Positions 10,470 through 21,502 of a stretch of DNA of 64,000 nucleotides are shown here, piece by piece. The DNA comes from Lepidodermella squamata (Eukaryota; Gastrotricha). The translations under genes and the position numbers were made by a program. The notes below the pieces were generated by a model. That model ran no database searches and was not told where the DNA came from. It was given only the letters and a program-made list of their open reading frames with translations. Each line of letters opens with the position of its first letter. Within the stretch, counting starts at the first letter, position 1. The stretch spans positions 1,736,001 to 1,800,000 of the forward strand of contig JBLDXI010000021.1 in the NCBI GenBank assembly GCA_047495785.1. The letters run 5' to 3'.

Positions 10470-13400
10470 ATGATGTTTGCGCTCGACCCATTGGCAAGCA
10501 CTCGAACTGCCATGTCGATCGTCAACGGAGGTGGACCTTCGCCGATGTCGAATGCGATATCTGGGGTAGGGACCGCAGGATCCATCGCGGCTGCAATGTC
10601 GGCCGCTAGCGGCAATCCAGCTTCAGCCGTTGTCAAAACTGCAGCTGATTTCGTTCGATCCTGTTTCGTTCAGAGCGGAGCACCGCCTCTCCTCGACCCA
10701 AATGGGTTCACGATCGGACGAGCACACTTCGAAAAACAGCCACCTAGCAACCTTCGCAAAAGCAACTTTTTCCATTTCGTTCTCACGATCTTCGACCGCC
10801 AGGGCCAGCCGGTTGAAATCGAACGCGCAGTATTTCTCGGATTCATTGAAAAAGAAGCCGTAAGCCATCGCATAAAAAGTGATACAATAATACAATTTTT
10901 GTTCTTTTAGGACGGAACTGATAGTCCTTTGAATAACGGCATCCACTATAGGATTCAATGCCTGTATGCAAGCGGTATTCGTAACGAACAAGATGTTTAC
11001 ATCCGCTTGATAGATTCGGTGACCAAAAAGGTTAGCTATTTGGATACTGTTTCAATCATTTTATCATAATTTTCCAAATTTTTCTTCCTCAGGTTATCAT
11101 GTACGAAGGTCAGGATAAAAATCCAGAAATGCGGCGGGTGTTACTTACACACGAAGTTATGTGCAGTAGATGTTGCGAGAAGAAGAGCTGCGGCAATCGC
11201 AACGAAACTCCATCTGATCCTATCATCATCGACAGGTATGTGCTTTTTTTCCTTTAATCATTATAATTAATGGTTAGTATCCGATAATCATGCGTAATGT
11301 TTTGCCACTGGTTTTCCGCTGAATCCCAGTCGCGCATTATCCCTTGCGTATCCGTGTCCGCGTTCAGATTTACTGGCTTCGGCCATGATTTCATCCGCAC
11401 GTGTTGATTCCTATTCTTAGGAAAATTATTAGGCCTTTGTCATTGTCATCAGCTTCAGTCTCTCGAGTTCGCCGCGATGTCAACAAAACATGCGGCAGGA
11501 ATTCCGCGGAGAAATCATTTCGGAAAAGCATAAAGTAAACTAATAACCTGGCACCACGCGCACATCTTTCCTAGAATAACATAGCGCGGCCCGAGCACAA
11601 ATCTTCGGGGATTGATACGTCGTTGTGTCGTCGTTTTATGTAAATTAGACGCAACCCGGTTCCACGGGGAGAGCCGTGCGCGGAACGCACACGCGCGTCG
11701 ACAAAATTTTTGCGCACAATTTGGCGCTCATTAATTTGCAACCCGTCCTAAATTACGTTGGCCTCATGTCTCCCCGCTTGAGCATGTGTCATCGCCGATC
11801 GCTCTGCGTCTGTCTTCCCTGTTCGATTTGTCTGCCTCCATGCATTGGGTGCTCGGCGCATAACGCTGAATAAATGAAGCGGCAGCAAGTGTGCGCCGTG
11901 GTGCCAACGCGTATGTATTATTTTATTGCGACGCTGAATCTCAACGGCATAGCGCTGCGCTGACCATCTGGGAGCGCGCTTCGAATGTGAGGAAAATACT
12001 GCGAGCTGATATTGCTCTAATGGCGCTCAAACTGTGACGGACTGGTAATTACTTTTCCCGAAAATTTCTGCTTTAAACCAGGGAAAGCTGTCTGTGTGTA
12101 GATCAGGAAATGGCGTTTCAGGGTCACCAATGTGTTGAGGATAAAACGCGTGTCCAACCTGCTCGCTAACATATGCGCTGTTTAGCTGCGAGCTGTTAAG
12201 CCGTTGCGCAATCGTTGTTGCTCATCTTTGCGCCTGTTCTAGCTTTTTACAATTTAATAGTGTATAGCCGATTTATCCGCAATCAATCCTCTTGACTGCG
12301 CGTCACTGTTATTGTTATACGCACGCCTTATAATTGCAACGCTGATTGTCGTCCTTGTTCAACCCTTTGGTACAACCTTATTATTTAAATTGTTGCTGCT
12401 GCTGCCATTTATTACTGAGCAACGTGCGCATATGCCAATCTGTGGTGGCATTTTGGTGTAGGGTGGCCACTAACGATTATTGTTCCGTGTAGATGAACGA
12501 TGATAATGATAAAGCAGCAGTTATAGATGCATTTATTTTGAGCCCAGGCCTAAGGGGACCGCCGAGCCAGCGAACCGTCGTCCCGATGCGACTCTTAGTT
12601 TTAATTCGCCTCGCATGCCAATACATCGCGTGAAAATTTGCGTACTACACGGAACATTAAAAATTAACGTTGACACAGGTAAAATTTCAGCTGCATTTTA
12701 TTGCAACGAGTTGACTCTTTCCAACTCTCTCGCCACAACAGCCCCCACGTGGCGTGTTTTCTCCCGGCTGTTCGGCCAAGCGCAGTCATTTTTAATGGAT
12801 GGAAAGCGCGCTAGTTTTACGCGTGCTCACTGCTGCTCATCAATTATTTAAAATACTCTTGTTGAGTTGGAAAATTTTTAAATTTCTATCCGTGATTCGC
12901 GTTACCGGCTATCTGCGCTCGGCCATATGTGATATAGCGTGCCAGGCCCGTTAATTTTTTATAAAGAAGCCACGATTTCATGCGAAAGCCGTAAAGCTGA
13001 GCATTCAAATGCGCACGAAAATTTCAGCATAATATCGCCAGGTGCAGTGATATCCAATAAATTTTCACAAAAATTGTTATCATAGTTGTAACCGGCAATA
13101 AAGCTGAGCAAAACGCATCTGCGCGTGTTTTGACAAGTTGTTGTGGTCATAAACCCACGTGTCATCATCAGTGGGCAGATGCGACGAGAGGTGTGTTTTA
13201 TTGCTGACCTCGCTGAAATTGTGACGAAATTAAATTGAGTTACCTGGTGGTCTCAGTTAATAACACCTTCATATCCCTTGGTATTCATTTCATCATCAAC
13301 AATCATCGCAGCTGTAATACTAGACTCCAGCTTTTATGATGTACTGTTGCTGTCATTACTCAAGTGGTTTTCAAGTATATCTTGTCATGAGGGAATATAA

Positions 13401-16350
13401 TATAGCTATAATCTATCCCTTGGCGACGGCAATGATGAACAAGATGCATTCCCAAATGCGAGTAATACATTGATAAAAACCATAATCCTCTGAGGCTAAA
13501 TAACGACCGCTAAAAATAATATTGCGGATGCGTTTTGCAACTTGGGCATTTTAGAGACGCAAAGCAACAGATCAAATTAGAGCGTGAAGCCCTTGAGAAA
13601 AATGTACCCTTCCGTCTCCAATTCGGAGTCTATAATACGGAAATGTTGTTTCGCAGTCATAACGAAATCTACTGTATATATAAGAGAATCGCCGTCCCGT
13701 GGCGGCAAGCATAAGCGATGCCGTGGCGGGGCGCGATCTCCGGAGACAGGCGACACCGTATTGCCGCTGCGGCCTGATGAGCGCACAGCGGCCTTTTCTC
13801 TCGGGCCGCAATCGATCTCCCTCGATGCCCGATACAACGTTAACTCGCTTCAACGCGCGGCGCTCCCAAATTCATTATACTGTTAGTCGTTGTTATTGAT
13901 GCTGCTGCTACTGCCTCCATGTCTGCCATTTCGATTATAATAAATTTAATTTATGGGCCTCGCGACCAGCAATTGGCGATTTGAACCGCGCGCGCAACTA
14001 TACTGCTTCCGCGATGTCGCCTTTCTGTGGTCGCCCCTTTTAGGCCACCAGTCTTGCGCTCATTCACATTTGACAGCGCTAGAGGACACGCGTCCTCGGC
14101 CAAGCCGCCTGTCAGTCTCGCGCGCATAAACGAGGTGCTCAATTGCCGTCATTATCGCTATCAACTTCTAGCGATGGCGTTTCCGCTGCTTCATTATACT
14201 TCGTCCGAGGCTGAAAGTCAAATGACAGCAGTTTCCTTTCAAATCCGTAATGAGCGACTAGGGATTTGCGATATGTACTTTGAAATGATTTGAAATACAA
14301 AACGTTCGGGTGCAATTGGAAGTAAAAAATTGAAAAATGAGTTAAATTTGATGTTTTTTTCGCAGATATTTCCTCAAATTCTTCATGAAATGTAACCAAA
14401 ACTGCTTGAAAAATGCCGGAAACCCGAGAGACATGCGACGTTTCCAGGTCGCCGTGGGAACTGTCGTCAACATCGACGGCCCCATCCTTGCGCTATCCGA
14501 CAACATGTTTGTCCATAATAATTCAAAGCACGGCAGAAGAACACGACGTGTTGAAACGGCTGCTAACGAGGCGACGGCAGCAAGTCCTCAGATCAAAGCT
14601 GTCTGCCCCAGTGAAGGATGGACAACAGGCGGACAAACTGTAATTCTAATTGGCGAGAATTTTTTCGACGGCTTACAAGTCGTGTTTGGAACGATGGTGG
14701 TTTGGAGCGAGGTAAACACAATTATTTTCTGTGTTCATGATACCACGTAGTAGGCTCATAATAACAATCGAGCCCGCAGGTTAATACGCAGCTGCACTCA
14801 TACGTATCACGATAGAATGGGTAGTTCAGTATTAAGATTGTAGAAAGGCTTATTTTCTGCCTTACCTCTAAGCCTCCCTGATGGTCTAGTGGTTAGGATT
14901 CCGCGTTCTCACCGCGGCGGCCCGGGTTCGATTCCCGGTCAGGGAACATTTTTCTTCAGTAGTTTTGTTTATTTTTTTTATTTTTTTCGGAGGTCGGCTT
15001 TGTATCTCATTCCTTTATTTTGATATTTTTTTGTTCGAAAACGTGTAACCGAAAACATAGCAGGCGTTTGATTCGTGGGATTTTATAGCTGAGTGACCAA
15101 AAAAATACGCCGCTGTGCGTGGGCGCATTCTTGCCTATACTTTTCATATACAAGCCCTTATTCATATACCTCCCTGATGGTCTAGTGGTTAGGATTCCGC
15201 GCTTTCACCGCGGCGGCCCGGGTTCGATTCCCGGTCTGGGAACATTTTTTAATTTCTTTTTCATATTTTATAATTTTTTTCCAGTTCGTGACGCCTCATG
15301 CAATCCGCGTACAAACTCCGCCTCGCCACATGCCTGGGGCCGTTGAAGTCACCCTGTCATACAAATCGAAGCAATTCTGCAAAGGATCTCCAGGCCGATT
15401 CGTCTATGTTTGTAAGTTCTGCGTGGGGTCGTATTTCCAGATGTCTTCATTTTACATTTTTTAGCACTGAACGAACCGACTATCGAATATGGATTCCAGC
15501 GTCTCGTTAAGTTGATTCCGCGCCACCCTGGGGATCCAGAGCGTTTGCCGAAAGAAATAATTTTGAAACGAGCAGCCGATTTGGCTGAGGCACTCTACCA
15601 AACATTGCCAACTTCCAATAGTTCAAGCTCTACTACCGGCGTTGGGACAAACTCGCTGTCTGGTTCTTCGCGTAGCCAACAGCACCACCAAAATGCAAAT
15701 GCTAACCAATTTGGCTTTTCATCGGGAACATCGAGAGGCAATTCAAGCAGTCTACTCAGTGGCGCAGGATCATCTTCAGTCTTGCAATCAATGGGTTCGA
15801 CTGACTTCGGCGCATGCTCAGCCGCAAGCATTTACTCTCAGCTAGCATCTGCTGAGCAACAGCAATGGGATGAAAGTGAGTACAATTGTGATGAGTTGTT
15901 GAATTTTCTTAATCAAAGCAATTATCTTTTTTAGATTATAGCCGAACTCATCTGCTCCACTCAAATCATGGATCGATGGGACTCGGAATGAGCAATTCCT
16001 CCGGCGTTGACCGGGGATCTACAGGCGGATCGTCATCGCTGTACGCATCTGCGATTTCGCCGTATGCGACAAGTGCTTACACTAACGGCTATGCTGCAGG
16101 AATGCATGGTTTGTCGTTCGTCGGTGCTATGAACCCGTTCGCTGCTCTCGGACCAGCTATGGCAGCGGCCGTGCCCTCCTCAACCTCGTCCTACCTTCCA
16201 ATATCTTCGGGCCAAGGTAGCGCGTCGTCGGCGGCTAACAACGGCTCTACCGGCTCTGGAAACGTGACGTCAGGAACTCCGGGCTCCAACGCCAACTCCA
16301 CGTCCGCGTCATCGTCAACCAATGCCAATGGCAACAGCTCGACCAAATAA
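10470..16350 (+). CDS. unc-3: COE/EBF transcription factor (UNC-3 orthologue)
   Basis: Sequence-specific DNA-binding factor of the Collier/Olf1/EBF family, a terminal selector of motor-neuron identity in nematodes. Exons: 10470-10859, 10911-11030, 11093-11235, 14366-14711, 15285-15411, 15465-15875 and 15935-16350; 650 aa. Domains in order: Ala/Ser/Gly-rich N-terminus; COE DNA-binding domain from about residue 83 ([20 protein letters not shown]); COE zinc knuckle at about 183-200 ([15 protein letters not shown]); IPT/TIG fold from about 291 (PSEGWTTGG...[12 protein letters not shown]); helix-loop-helix ([16 protein letters not shown], then [14 protein letters not shown]); Ser/Gln/Asn-rich activation tail. 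The 3.1-kb intron 11236-14365 falls right after the zinc knuckle and the intron 14712-15284 holds two tRNA genes. The length is near the usual 550-650 aa. Confidence 0.96.
11236..14365 (+). other. 3.1-kb COE intron, GC-variable, no coding evidence
   Basis: By far the largest intron in the window; most others are 48-65 nt. Patches at 11630-11720 and 13680-14150 are GC- and CpG-rich, unlike the AT-rich intergenic sequence. Several overlapping open frames on both strands at 13570-14140 follow from this composition rather than from a gene. I see no tRNA or simple repeat here. Large introns of developmental regulators often hold enhancers; that role is inference. Confidence 0.45.
14875..14946 (+). 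tRNA. tRNA-Glu (anticodon CTC)
   Basis: A 72-nt cloverleaf with all parts visible: acceptor stem TCCCTGA pairing TCAGGGA, internal A box TGGTCTAGTGG, anticodon CTC at 14908-14910 in loop TTCTCAC, T arm and B box GGTTCGATTCC, discriminator A. A T run begins at 14949, serving as pol III terminator. It reads GAG codons. It lies in sense orientation within the COE intron 14712-15284. Confidence 0.96.
15171..15242 (+). tRNA. tRNA-Glu (anticodon TTC)
   Basis: A 72-nt near copy of the tRNA at 14875, differing at only three positions: 32 (C for T), 34 (T for C, changing the anticodon to TTC at 15204-15206) and 68 (T for A). The last change leaves a U5:U68 mismatch in the acceptor stem (TCCCTGA against TCTGGGA). 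A and B boxes are intact and a T run follows at 15245-15250. It ends 42 nt before the next COE exon, so its terminator overlaps the pyrimidine-rich tract of the COE splice acceptor. Confidence 0.94.
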
Positions 16351-16959
16351 ACAAAACAAATTACTTTTACAACATTTTATCTCTGTATCTTTTTGTTTTC
16401 ACCTAAAACGTTTATTATTATATTTACCTACTATTTATTTATGTCTTCTTGTAATTTTCACATTTTTAAATTTATCTAACGGGCGACAAATGAACTATTG
16501 CTATGATTGCAGTTCCAAAATTTAAGCCTCGTTTGATTTTTCATTTTATGGCAGACTCGGAACAACGCCTATTTTTTATAGCAATAGCTTGGATTGCGCG
16601 TCTTGCCGATTTGATACTTCGCTAAATTTGCTATAAAAAATCGTCCTCATGAATTCGAATGGTACTTTGAATGGTACTTCTCGCTTGTTGTTGTGCTATC
16701 AAGCGTTGCTTTATTCGTGTTTCGATACTTGACTTTTGATACCGAGACTATCTCATAAGCGCAGAATAATAATTATCGTTCACTGCACATCCAACTTAAC
16801 AATTATATTTATATTATCGCTTCTCAAAGCTTCATAACTGAAAAATTATAATACTGTTGTTGTCAAAGAGAAATTGTGAGTGAAAGTAAAAAGAAAATGA
16901 TTCAGCCTTCTCTTATTTTATTGATACGAACAAAAAAATAATGGAAAATTTCACAATTA
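16351..16959. other. Convergent 3' intergenic region
   Basis: Lies between the convergent 3' ends of the COE gene and the minus-strand cluster. It contains a perfect inverted repeat (16571-16641, listed separately) and a direct repeat GAATGGTACTT twice near 16660-16683. The remainder is AT-rich untranslated-type sequence. Confidence 0.5.
16571..16641. repeat. Perfect 14-bp inverted repeat with 43-nt loop
   Basis: ATTTTTTATAGCAA at 16571-16584 is the exact reverse complement of TTGCTATAAAAAAT at 16628-16641. It lies 220 nt past the COE stop codon, so it may fold in the COE 3' untranslated RNA or mark the boundary between the two convergent transcripts. Confidence 0.7.
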
Positions 16960-17913
16960 TCAAAATACATCTTCATAGGTTTGGAGTTCGCGAGGTGCCA
17001 TAGGGGGAGGAGGAGCGCTCTCAGAAGGAGGCGCCTTGATGACGATTGGAGACACAACTGCTGGAGCAGCGGCGGCGCCACTTTTTCTTTGAGCGGAACT
17101 CCACTGTTGTTGGACCTCTTCTTCATTATTCGTAGGCGTCATCGAACCAGGAGGCTGATCCATTGAGGTGGATTCGAATCTCGTCGGGGTGGGCGAATCT
17201 CCATCCCCTGCGCTTTGGGCTGCTGCAGCTGCTGCGACTAGCGGCTTAGGCAGCTTGATTTTGACTGGAACAGTCGGGCTGTAAACTGGTTCAGGATCGG
17301 TAGGTTTCATGAAAATTTCGCCCTCTTCTGCCCCAGTTGGACTAAGCAGCTGATCACCCTGGCTGCGGCTCATAGCAGAAGACCGTTTTCGACTAACGCA
17401 TTTTTGCTTCGACGAGTCGGATTGAGATTCGAAGCGTAAATGGCCTGACAGCACCAACTTGATTGCGTGTTCGCGGGCAGTTTCGCCCGAAGCTGACGTG
17501 CTATCCAGGGTTTCCATACTAACCGAGGCAGACGGTGCTTGTACCTGAGAGAGCAATGTTTCAAAAAACACGTGACTCTAATGCATTGCTACCTGCGCCG
17601 GAGTCGATTCGGCGGCTGCTTCTTCAGTGGTGACACCCCGCATTTCACGCATTTGTTCGAATTTCGATAGTAAAACGTCCTCCCAGTGCCCGAGCCGATC
17701 AGACATCGATGGCATGCTAAATTTGAAATCGTCTTCCGAATAACTCACCGAATTATTCCGCCTTGTGTTATGATGGTGCCGATGACGAGTGGAGTAACCT
17801 GTGGGGCTACTCAATTCTGGGGACGCCTGGGGTGCAGGTTGACTGATTAAATTCGAAGTTTTCAGAGTCAAACGAATGCTTGACCTCTGTTTCGACGCAT
17901 CCGGTGACATCAT
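16960..17913 (-). CDS. Orphan Ser/Pro/Ala-rich protein, last gene of minus-strand cluster
   Basis: Family not recognised. Exons 17913-17593 and 17544-16960 (48-nt intron) give 301 aa. The intron is needed: unspliced, the upstream frame stops after AQVAMH. Start at 17913 follows an acceptor-like GATGTAG. It begins with a short conserved-looking basic block (SSIRLTLKTS), has a His/Arg run (RHRHHHNTRRN), then an ordered-looking helix (DRLGHWEDVLLSKFEQMREM); the second half is Ala/Pro/Ser-rich with phosphorylation-like SP and TP sites and ends PRELQTYEDVF. The composition suggests a nuclear or chromatin-associated protein (weak inference). The start is 44 nt after the PIG-X stop, the shortest gap in the cluster. 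Confidence 0.6.
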
Positions 17914-17957
17914 TCTTGAATGTAACAATCTACATCAACAATTCATCGCAATCACAT

Positions 17958-18617
17958 CTACTTAGATTTCTTTTTCGCAGACGCGAGGTCAGATTGTCGT
18001 GAAGTGTAAAACAAAGCTGATATGATACAAGATGCGCTCAGAAAGACGGTTAAAAAAGTCACAAAATTAACGAAAGAACGATGTTTTCCTACTCCAACCG
18101 GCACAGAGAATTCTCTGTACTCTAGGTCTTTAGCAACTGCATGCCATGAACACAACTGAATGCCATCGGGTTCACATGGCGCGTGAAAAGTTTGCCCACT
18201 CTTATCCTCACCCAATACCAATATATCTGGTATCGTGAACCGGACGTTTTTATAATATGCAGCTTCGCCTGATTCATTTTCGCTAGACGGCAGCTGATAG
18301 CGAATATCTATTGGAATGCTCGTTGTTTCTTCGATAGGTGGAAAGACCGGGTAGAAGTAAAAAGTATAATCTTTTGCTCGAAAGGCAGGCGCTTCGAAAT
18401 CGATGTCATCTCCATTGGCTTCACTTGATCGAAAACGCAGAGATTCAATGAGTTTCAAGTCATGGGGATTTATCGCGAAATCAGACGAAAGACAAAGGCG
18501 AAAGACTACAGGTCGCTGCCAGTTATCGTTACCTGAGTATGCGGTGGCAAACAGCATTGTCAAGTTTACAGACAGCTGTAGGTGAAAACCAGCTTGTTGA
18601 ACAGCAAATGCACTCAT
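17958..18617 (-). CDS. PIGX: PIG-X, subunit of GPI mannosyltransferase I
   Basis: ER membrane partner of PIG-M, which adds the first mannose to the GPI-anchor precursor. It is a single exon of 219 aa. Matches to PIG-X run through the protein in order: GFHLQLSVNL near the N-terminus, FAINPHDLKLIESLR (where vertebrate PIG-X has VDPYELASLRE), DFEAPAF, IPIDIRYQLP (vertebrate LPVHCRYHRP), PDILVL, and FSVPVGVGKH before the C-terminal membrane segment (FVTFLTVFLSASCIISALFY). The tail ends KKSK, a dilysine ER-retrieval signal. Oddity: the frame begins right at the conserved lumenal domain with no signal peptide, and an in-frame stop lies 6 nt upstream of the ATG. It begins 100 nt after the preceding gene of the cluster. 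Confidence 0.82.
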   Translation of the reverse strand: MSAFAVQQAGFHLQLSVNLTMLFATAYSGNDNWQRPVVFRLCLSSDFAINPHDLKLIESLRFRSSEANGDDIDFEAPAFRAKDYTFYFYPVFPPIEETTSIPIDIRYQLPSSENESGEAAYYKNVRFTIPDILVLGEDKSGQTFHAPCEPDGIQLCSWHAVAKDLEYREFSVPVGVGKHRSFVNFVTFLTVFLSASCIISALFYTSRQSDLASAKKKSK

Positions 18618-18717
18618 TTTTTTTTATATTTCTAGTGAAACGCAAATATTTTGAAAAATGTAGCCATAACAATGAGTTCTTTCCGAATTCAACAACAAAT
18701 CTTGAGCAAAGTTCTCC

Positions 18718-20036
18718 CTAATTGGACAATAGGGTCAACCTTCTCTCCTCGGGAGAGAATTCGATCGTTCCGGCATTCTTAAGCTTCTCAATGGCTTTTT
18801 CAAGTTTATCGTCGTCGATATCAGCCGATTTTTTGGACGGCCGAAACTTGCTCGAATCAGAAGCGGCTTTAACAGCGCGTTTCAACAATTTATCAAATGA
18901 CACACCCTCGGGCTTTTCTTTCAATAATTCCACTATGAAGTCATGTAATTTGAACTTCGGCAGCTCTGTTGACTCATCTGCTACTCCAATATCAGCAGTT
19001 TCGTTTGAAGTTTTCTCTTCCGCCTTCATCTTCTTCACAGGACTCGATTTTTCACTTCCATCGTTTTTTGTCCGCTTCAAGACACCATTTTTGGGGTCAT
19101 TTGATGACAAAGAAGGCAATTCAAGTGGTATTTCAGGAGATTTAACAATTTTCCATACGCGCCCGAGCAAAGCTGAGTCGACGGTGAATTTGAAACAGTT
19201 ACGCATGTATTTCTGATCAAGGTACTAGATAATTTGATTTCATAGGACCGATTGAAAAATACCTCAAGTTTTTCTTTCCCAGCTGGAATCGATCGTGGGT
19301 TCTCCAACAAAGCCTCAAGCACAGATGCAAACTGGCGATCATATCCGGCGTTGGCTAATGCATCTTTCACTCTCTAGAATAACAAAAATTCAATAATCGG
19401 CAGCTTTTAACACAAAATGTCTTACCTGTATTCTTTCCACTTGCTTCGCATATATTTTGGGTTTCGGTAGTTGTTCTTCAACTCCCCCTCCAGCCTTCGC
19501 TGTCGTAGGTTTGGCATCGGAAGACCCGGCTTTCTTAATCCCCTCATCCCCGGCAGATTTCTGGCCGCCTTTTCCGATTTCTTTAGACTGGCCCTCCGCT
19601 TTCTCGGCTTTCTTTTTTCTGTCAGGAATTTCAATAACCTTCCATATGCGATCAGTTGCAGCTGCGTCGATTTTGGAGTGGAACATAGCTTGCATGAAAG
19701 CCTGTACAAACACGAAATGGTTTTCATTATTCCGACAATCCCTGTTAACTTACATCGAACTTTTTCCGATTCTTTGGAAGAGATTCAAGGGTCAATAGCT
19801 TTCCAAGAACAATGCGCAGTTGAGGATCTCTACCCAAACGAGTCACGGCTTTCAGCAAGCGCTGGGACACAAAAGCTGTGATAGAGCAGTTGACATGATT
19901 ATAAATTTCTGATTCTCACCCGCATTTGAAGCTTTTGTCTCAACTTGCTATCGGATTTCTTCGGATTACGCGATTTTGAAACCTTTTTCGGTTTTCCAAC
20001 ACTTTCGAGTTTCCGCGAAACAACTTTCGATTCCAT
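18718..20036 (-). CDS. LYAR-like paralogue B, zinc finger lost, central module doubled
   Basis: Exons 20036-19920, 19861-19754, 19701-19426, 19373-19263 and 19212-18718 give 368 aa. The N-terminus is only a short basic leader (KVVSRKLESVGKPKKV) where LYAR has its C2HC fingers. Then the central LYAR module appears twice: an exon of 36 or 37 codons (RLLKAVTRLGRD..., RVKDALANAGYD...) followed by an exon opening AFMQAMF... or KYMRNCF... with (D/G)R(I/V)WK(V/I)(I/V)E. The C-terminal LYAR domain closes the protein (FIVELLKEKPEGVSFDKLLK, ..., GTIEFSPEERRLTLL). The intron before exon 2 needs the acceptor CCCAG at 19863-19862; a closer acceptor would break the frame. Likely nucleolar or RNA-binding by homology. 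Confidence 0.78.
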
Positions 20037-20133
20037 TTTGTATATAATAAATATGCTATCAAAATTATCGCTAGATAAATATAGTCCGTTGGCTAGACAA
20101 TGTTACCAAACTGATAAATCACAACAATTTATT

Positions 20134-21393
20134 TCAAGGAGAAACTAAAACCACGCGCCTTTCTTCCGGAGAAAAGTGAATACTTCCTGCCTCGGATAAC
20201 TTTTTCAATGCTTTCTCGAGTTTGGCGTCATCGAAGTCAGTCATCTTTTTTGAAGGGCGGAATCTTTCAACATCTCCCGATGTCTTAACGATTCTTTTGA
20301 GCAATTTATCAAAAGAAAGCCCGGCTGGCTTTTCTGATAGTAGTTCGACAATGAATCTACTCAAATGAAACTTAGGTAACTTCCCAGACGCCGATTCATC
20401 TTCTTCAATTTGTTCATCGCCTTTACCTTCAACATTACCACCAGTTTTTACTGCATCTGCCGATTTAGCTGGGGAATCAACAATCAGCCAGAGTTTTTCA
20501 ACAACTGCCGGATCAGCTGCGAGGCGAAAGCAGTTCCGCATGAAATTCTACAGAATAGGGATATCTTTATGAATTTAGCAATAAATGGTATCACAAACTT
20601 CAAAGCTCTTCTTATTCCCGGGTATATTGCGATGAGTGAGCACCCTTTCGATGACAAATTTTAGAGGGCTATCAGCTTCAATACTTGCAAGTGCGTCTTT
20701 TAGCTTCTGAAAGTTTAAAAAATGGATAGCTTGTGAAGGAAATGGTGTTAATTCAGACCTGGGCTCTTTGCTCTTGCTTTGCTTGAACTCTGGATTGTGC
20801 GCGCTTCTTATTTTTTGAGTCTTTTTTGGACTTGGGCTTGGCATCATTTGCTTTTTCCCCTTTTGCCTTCTTGGCTGTAGTCTGCTCGTTACCGTCAGCT
20901 TCATTGTTTGCACTGTCCATTTCATGGGCATCTCTCTTGCGGTTTATCTTGACAGCGCTAGACTCAACAATGGCCCAAATTCGTTCGATTAAAGCCGGGT
21001 CAGCAGCACCACGAATACATCCCCGCATGAAGTTCTGGCGCGAAATTATTCGGTGGTGGTTATACAAATCAGCTTGTGCCAATAATTCACTCACCTCAAA
21101 CTTGGACTTCTTGCTTGGAATATTGTCATGCGCCAGCATCCTTTTAAGCAAAGGAGCTAACTGGCGATCAGATCCGAGGCTAGCAAGAGCATTTTGGACC
21201 AGCTGGAAGCAAGCGTAACATATTAAAATTGGTGAGTTCGAGTTTTAAATCTTACCGGGATCCATTTCTCTTGCCTCAATTTTCCTTTAGTTTTAGATGC
21301 CTTTTTAGACTTGGCATCAGCCCCGTCTTCTCTTGGCTCTTTCCCACATTCTTGATCGCTCAGATCAGCTTTTTCGGCAACAATAGCAACCAT
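20134..21393 (-). CDS. LYAR-like paralogue A, zinc finger lost, central module doubled
   Basis: Exons 21393-21256, 21202-21095, 21034-20759, 20706-20599 and 20547-20134 give 347 aa. The leader (residues 1-46) is Lys-rich without Cys/His finger spacing but ends KLRQEKWIP, like the end of the LYAR finger region (QVKQEQWTQ). Two copies of the 36-codon module follow (LVQNALASLGSDRQLAPLLK; KLKDALASIEADSPLKFVIE), each followed by NFMR..., then the C-terminal LYAR domain (FIVELLSEKPAGLSFDKLLK ... SIHFSPEERRVVLV). Exon lengths 108, 276 and 108 nt match those of paralogue B almost exactly, so both descend from one already doubled ancestor. It lies 109 nt after LYAR and 97 nt before paralogue B. Confidence 0.8.
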
Positions 21394-21502
21394 TTTTAAA
21401 GTACAAGCTATGTAGAAAAATTCAAGAAAAAGTAGCGTCATTATTGATTTGGATAAATTTATCGTTTCTACGATCAGACGCAACAATTGAGCATCGCTTT
21501 TT

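Noticed and set aside
13572-13899. Overlapping open frames on both strands in the COE intron
   Set aside because: They follow from local GC richness; no family motif, splice pattern or consistent frame, and opposite-strand frames overlap almost fully.
18722-19216. 164-codon plus-strand frame opposite LYAR-like B
   Set aside because: Antisense shadow; the minus-strand frame has the LYAR C-terminal domain.
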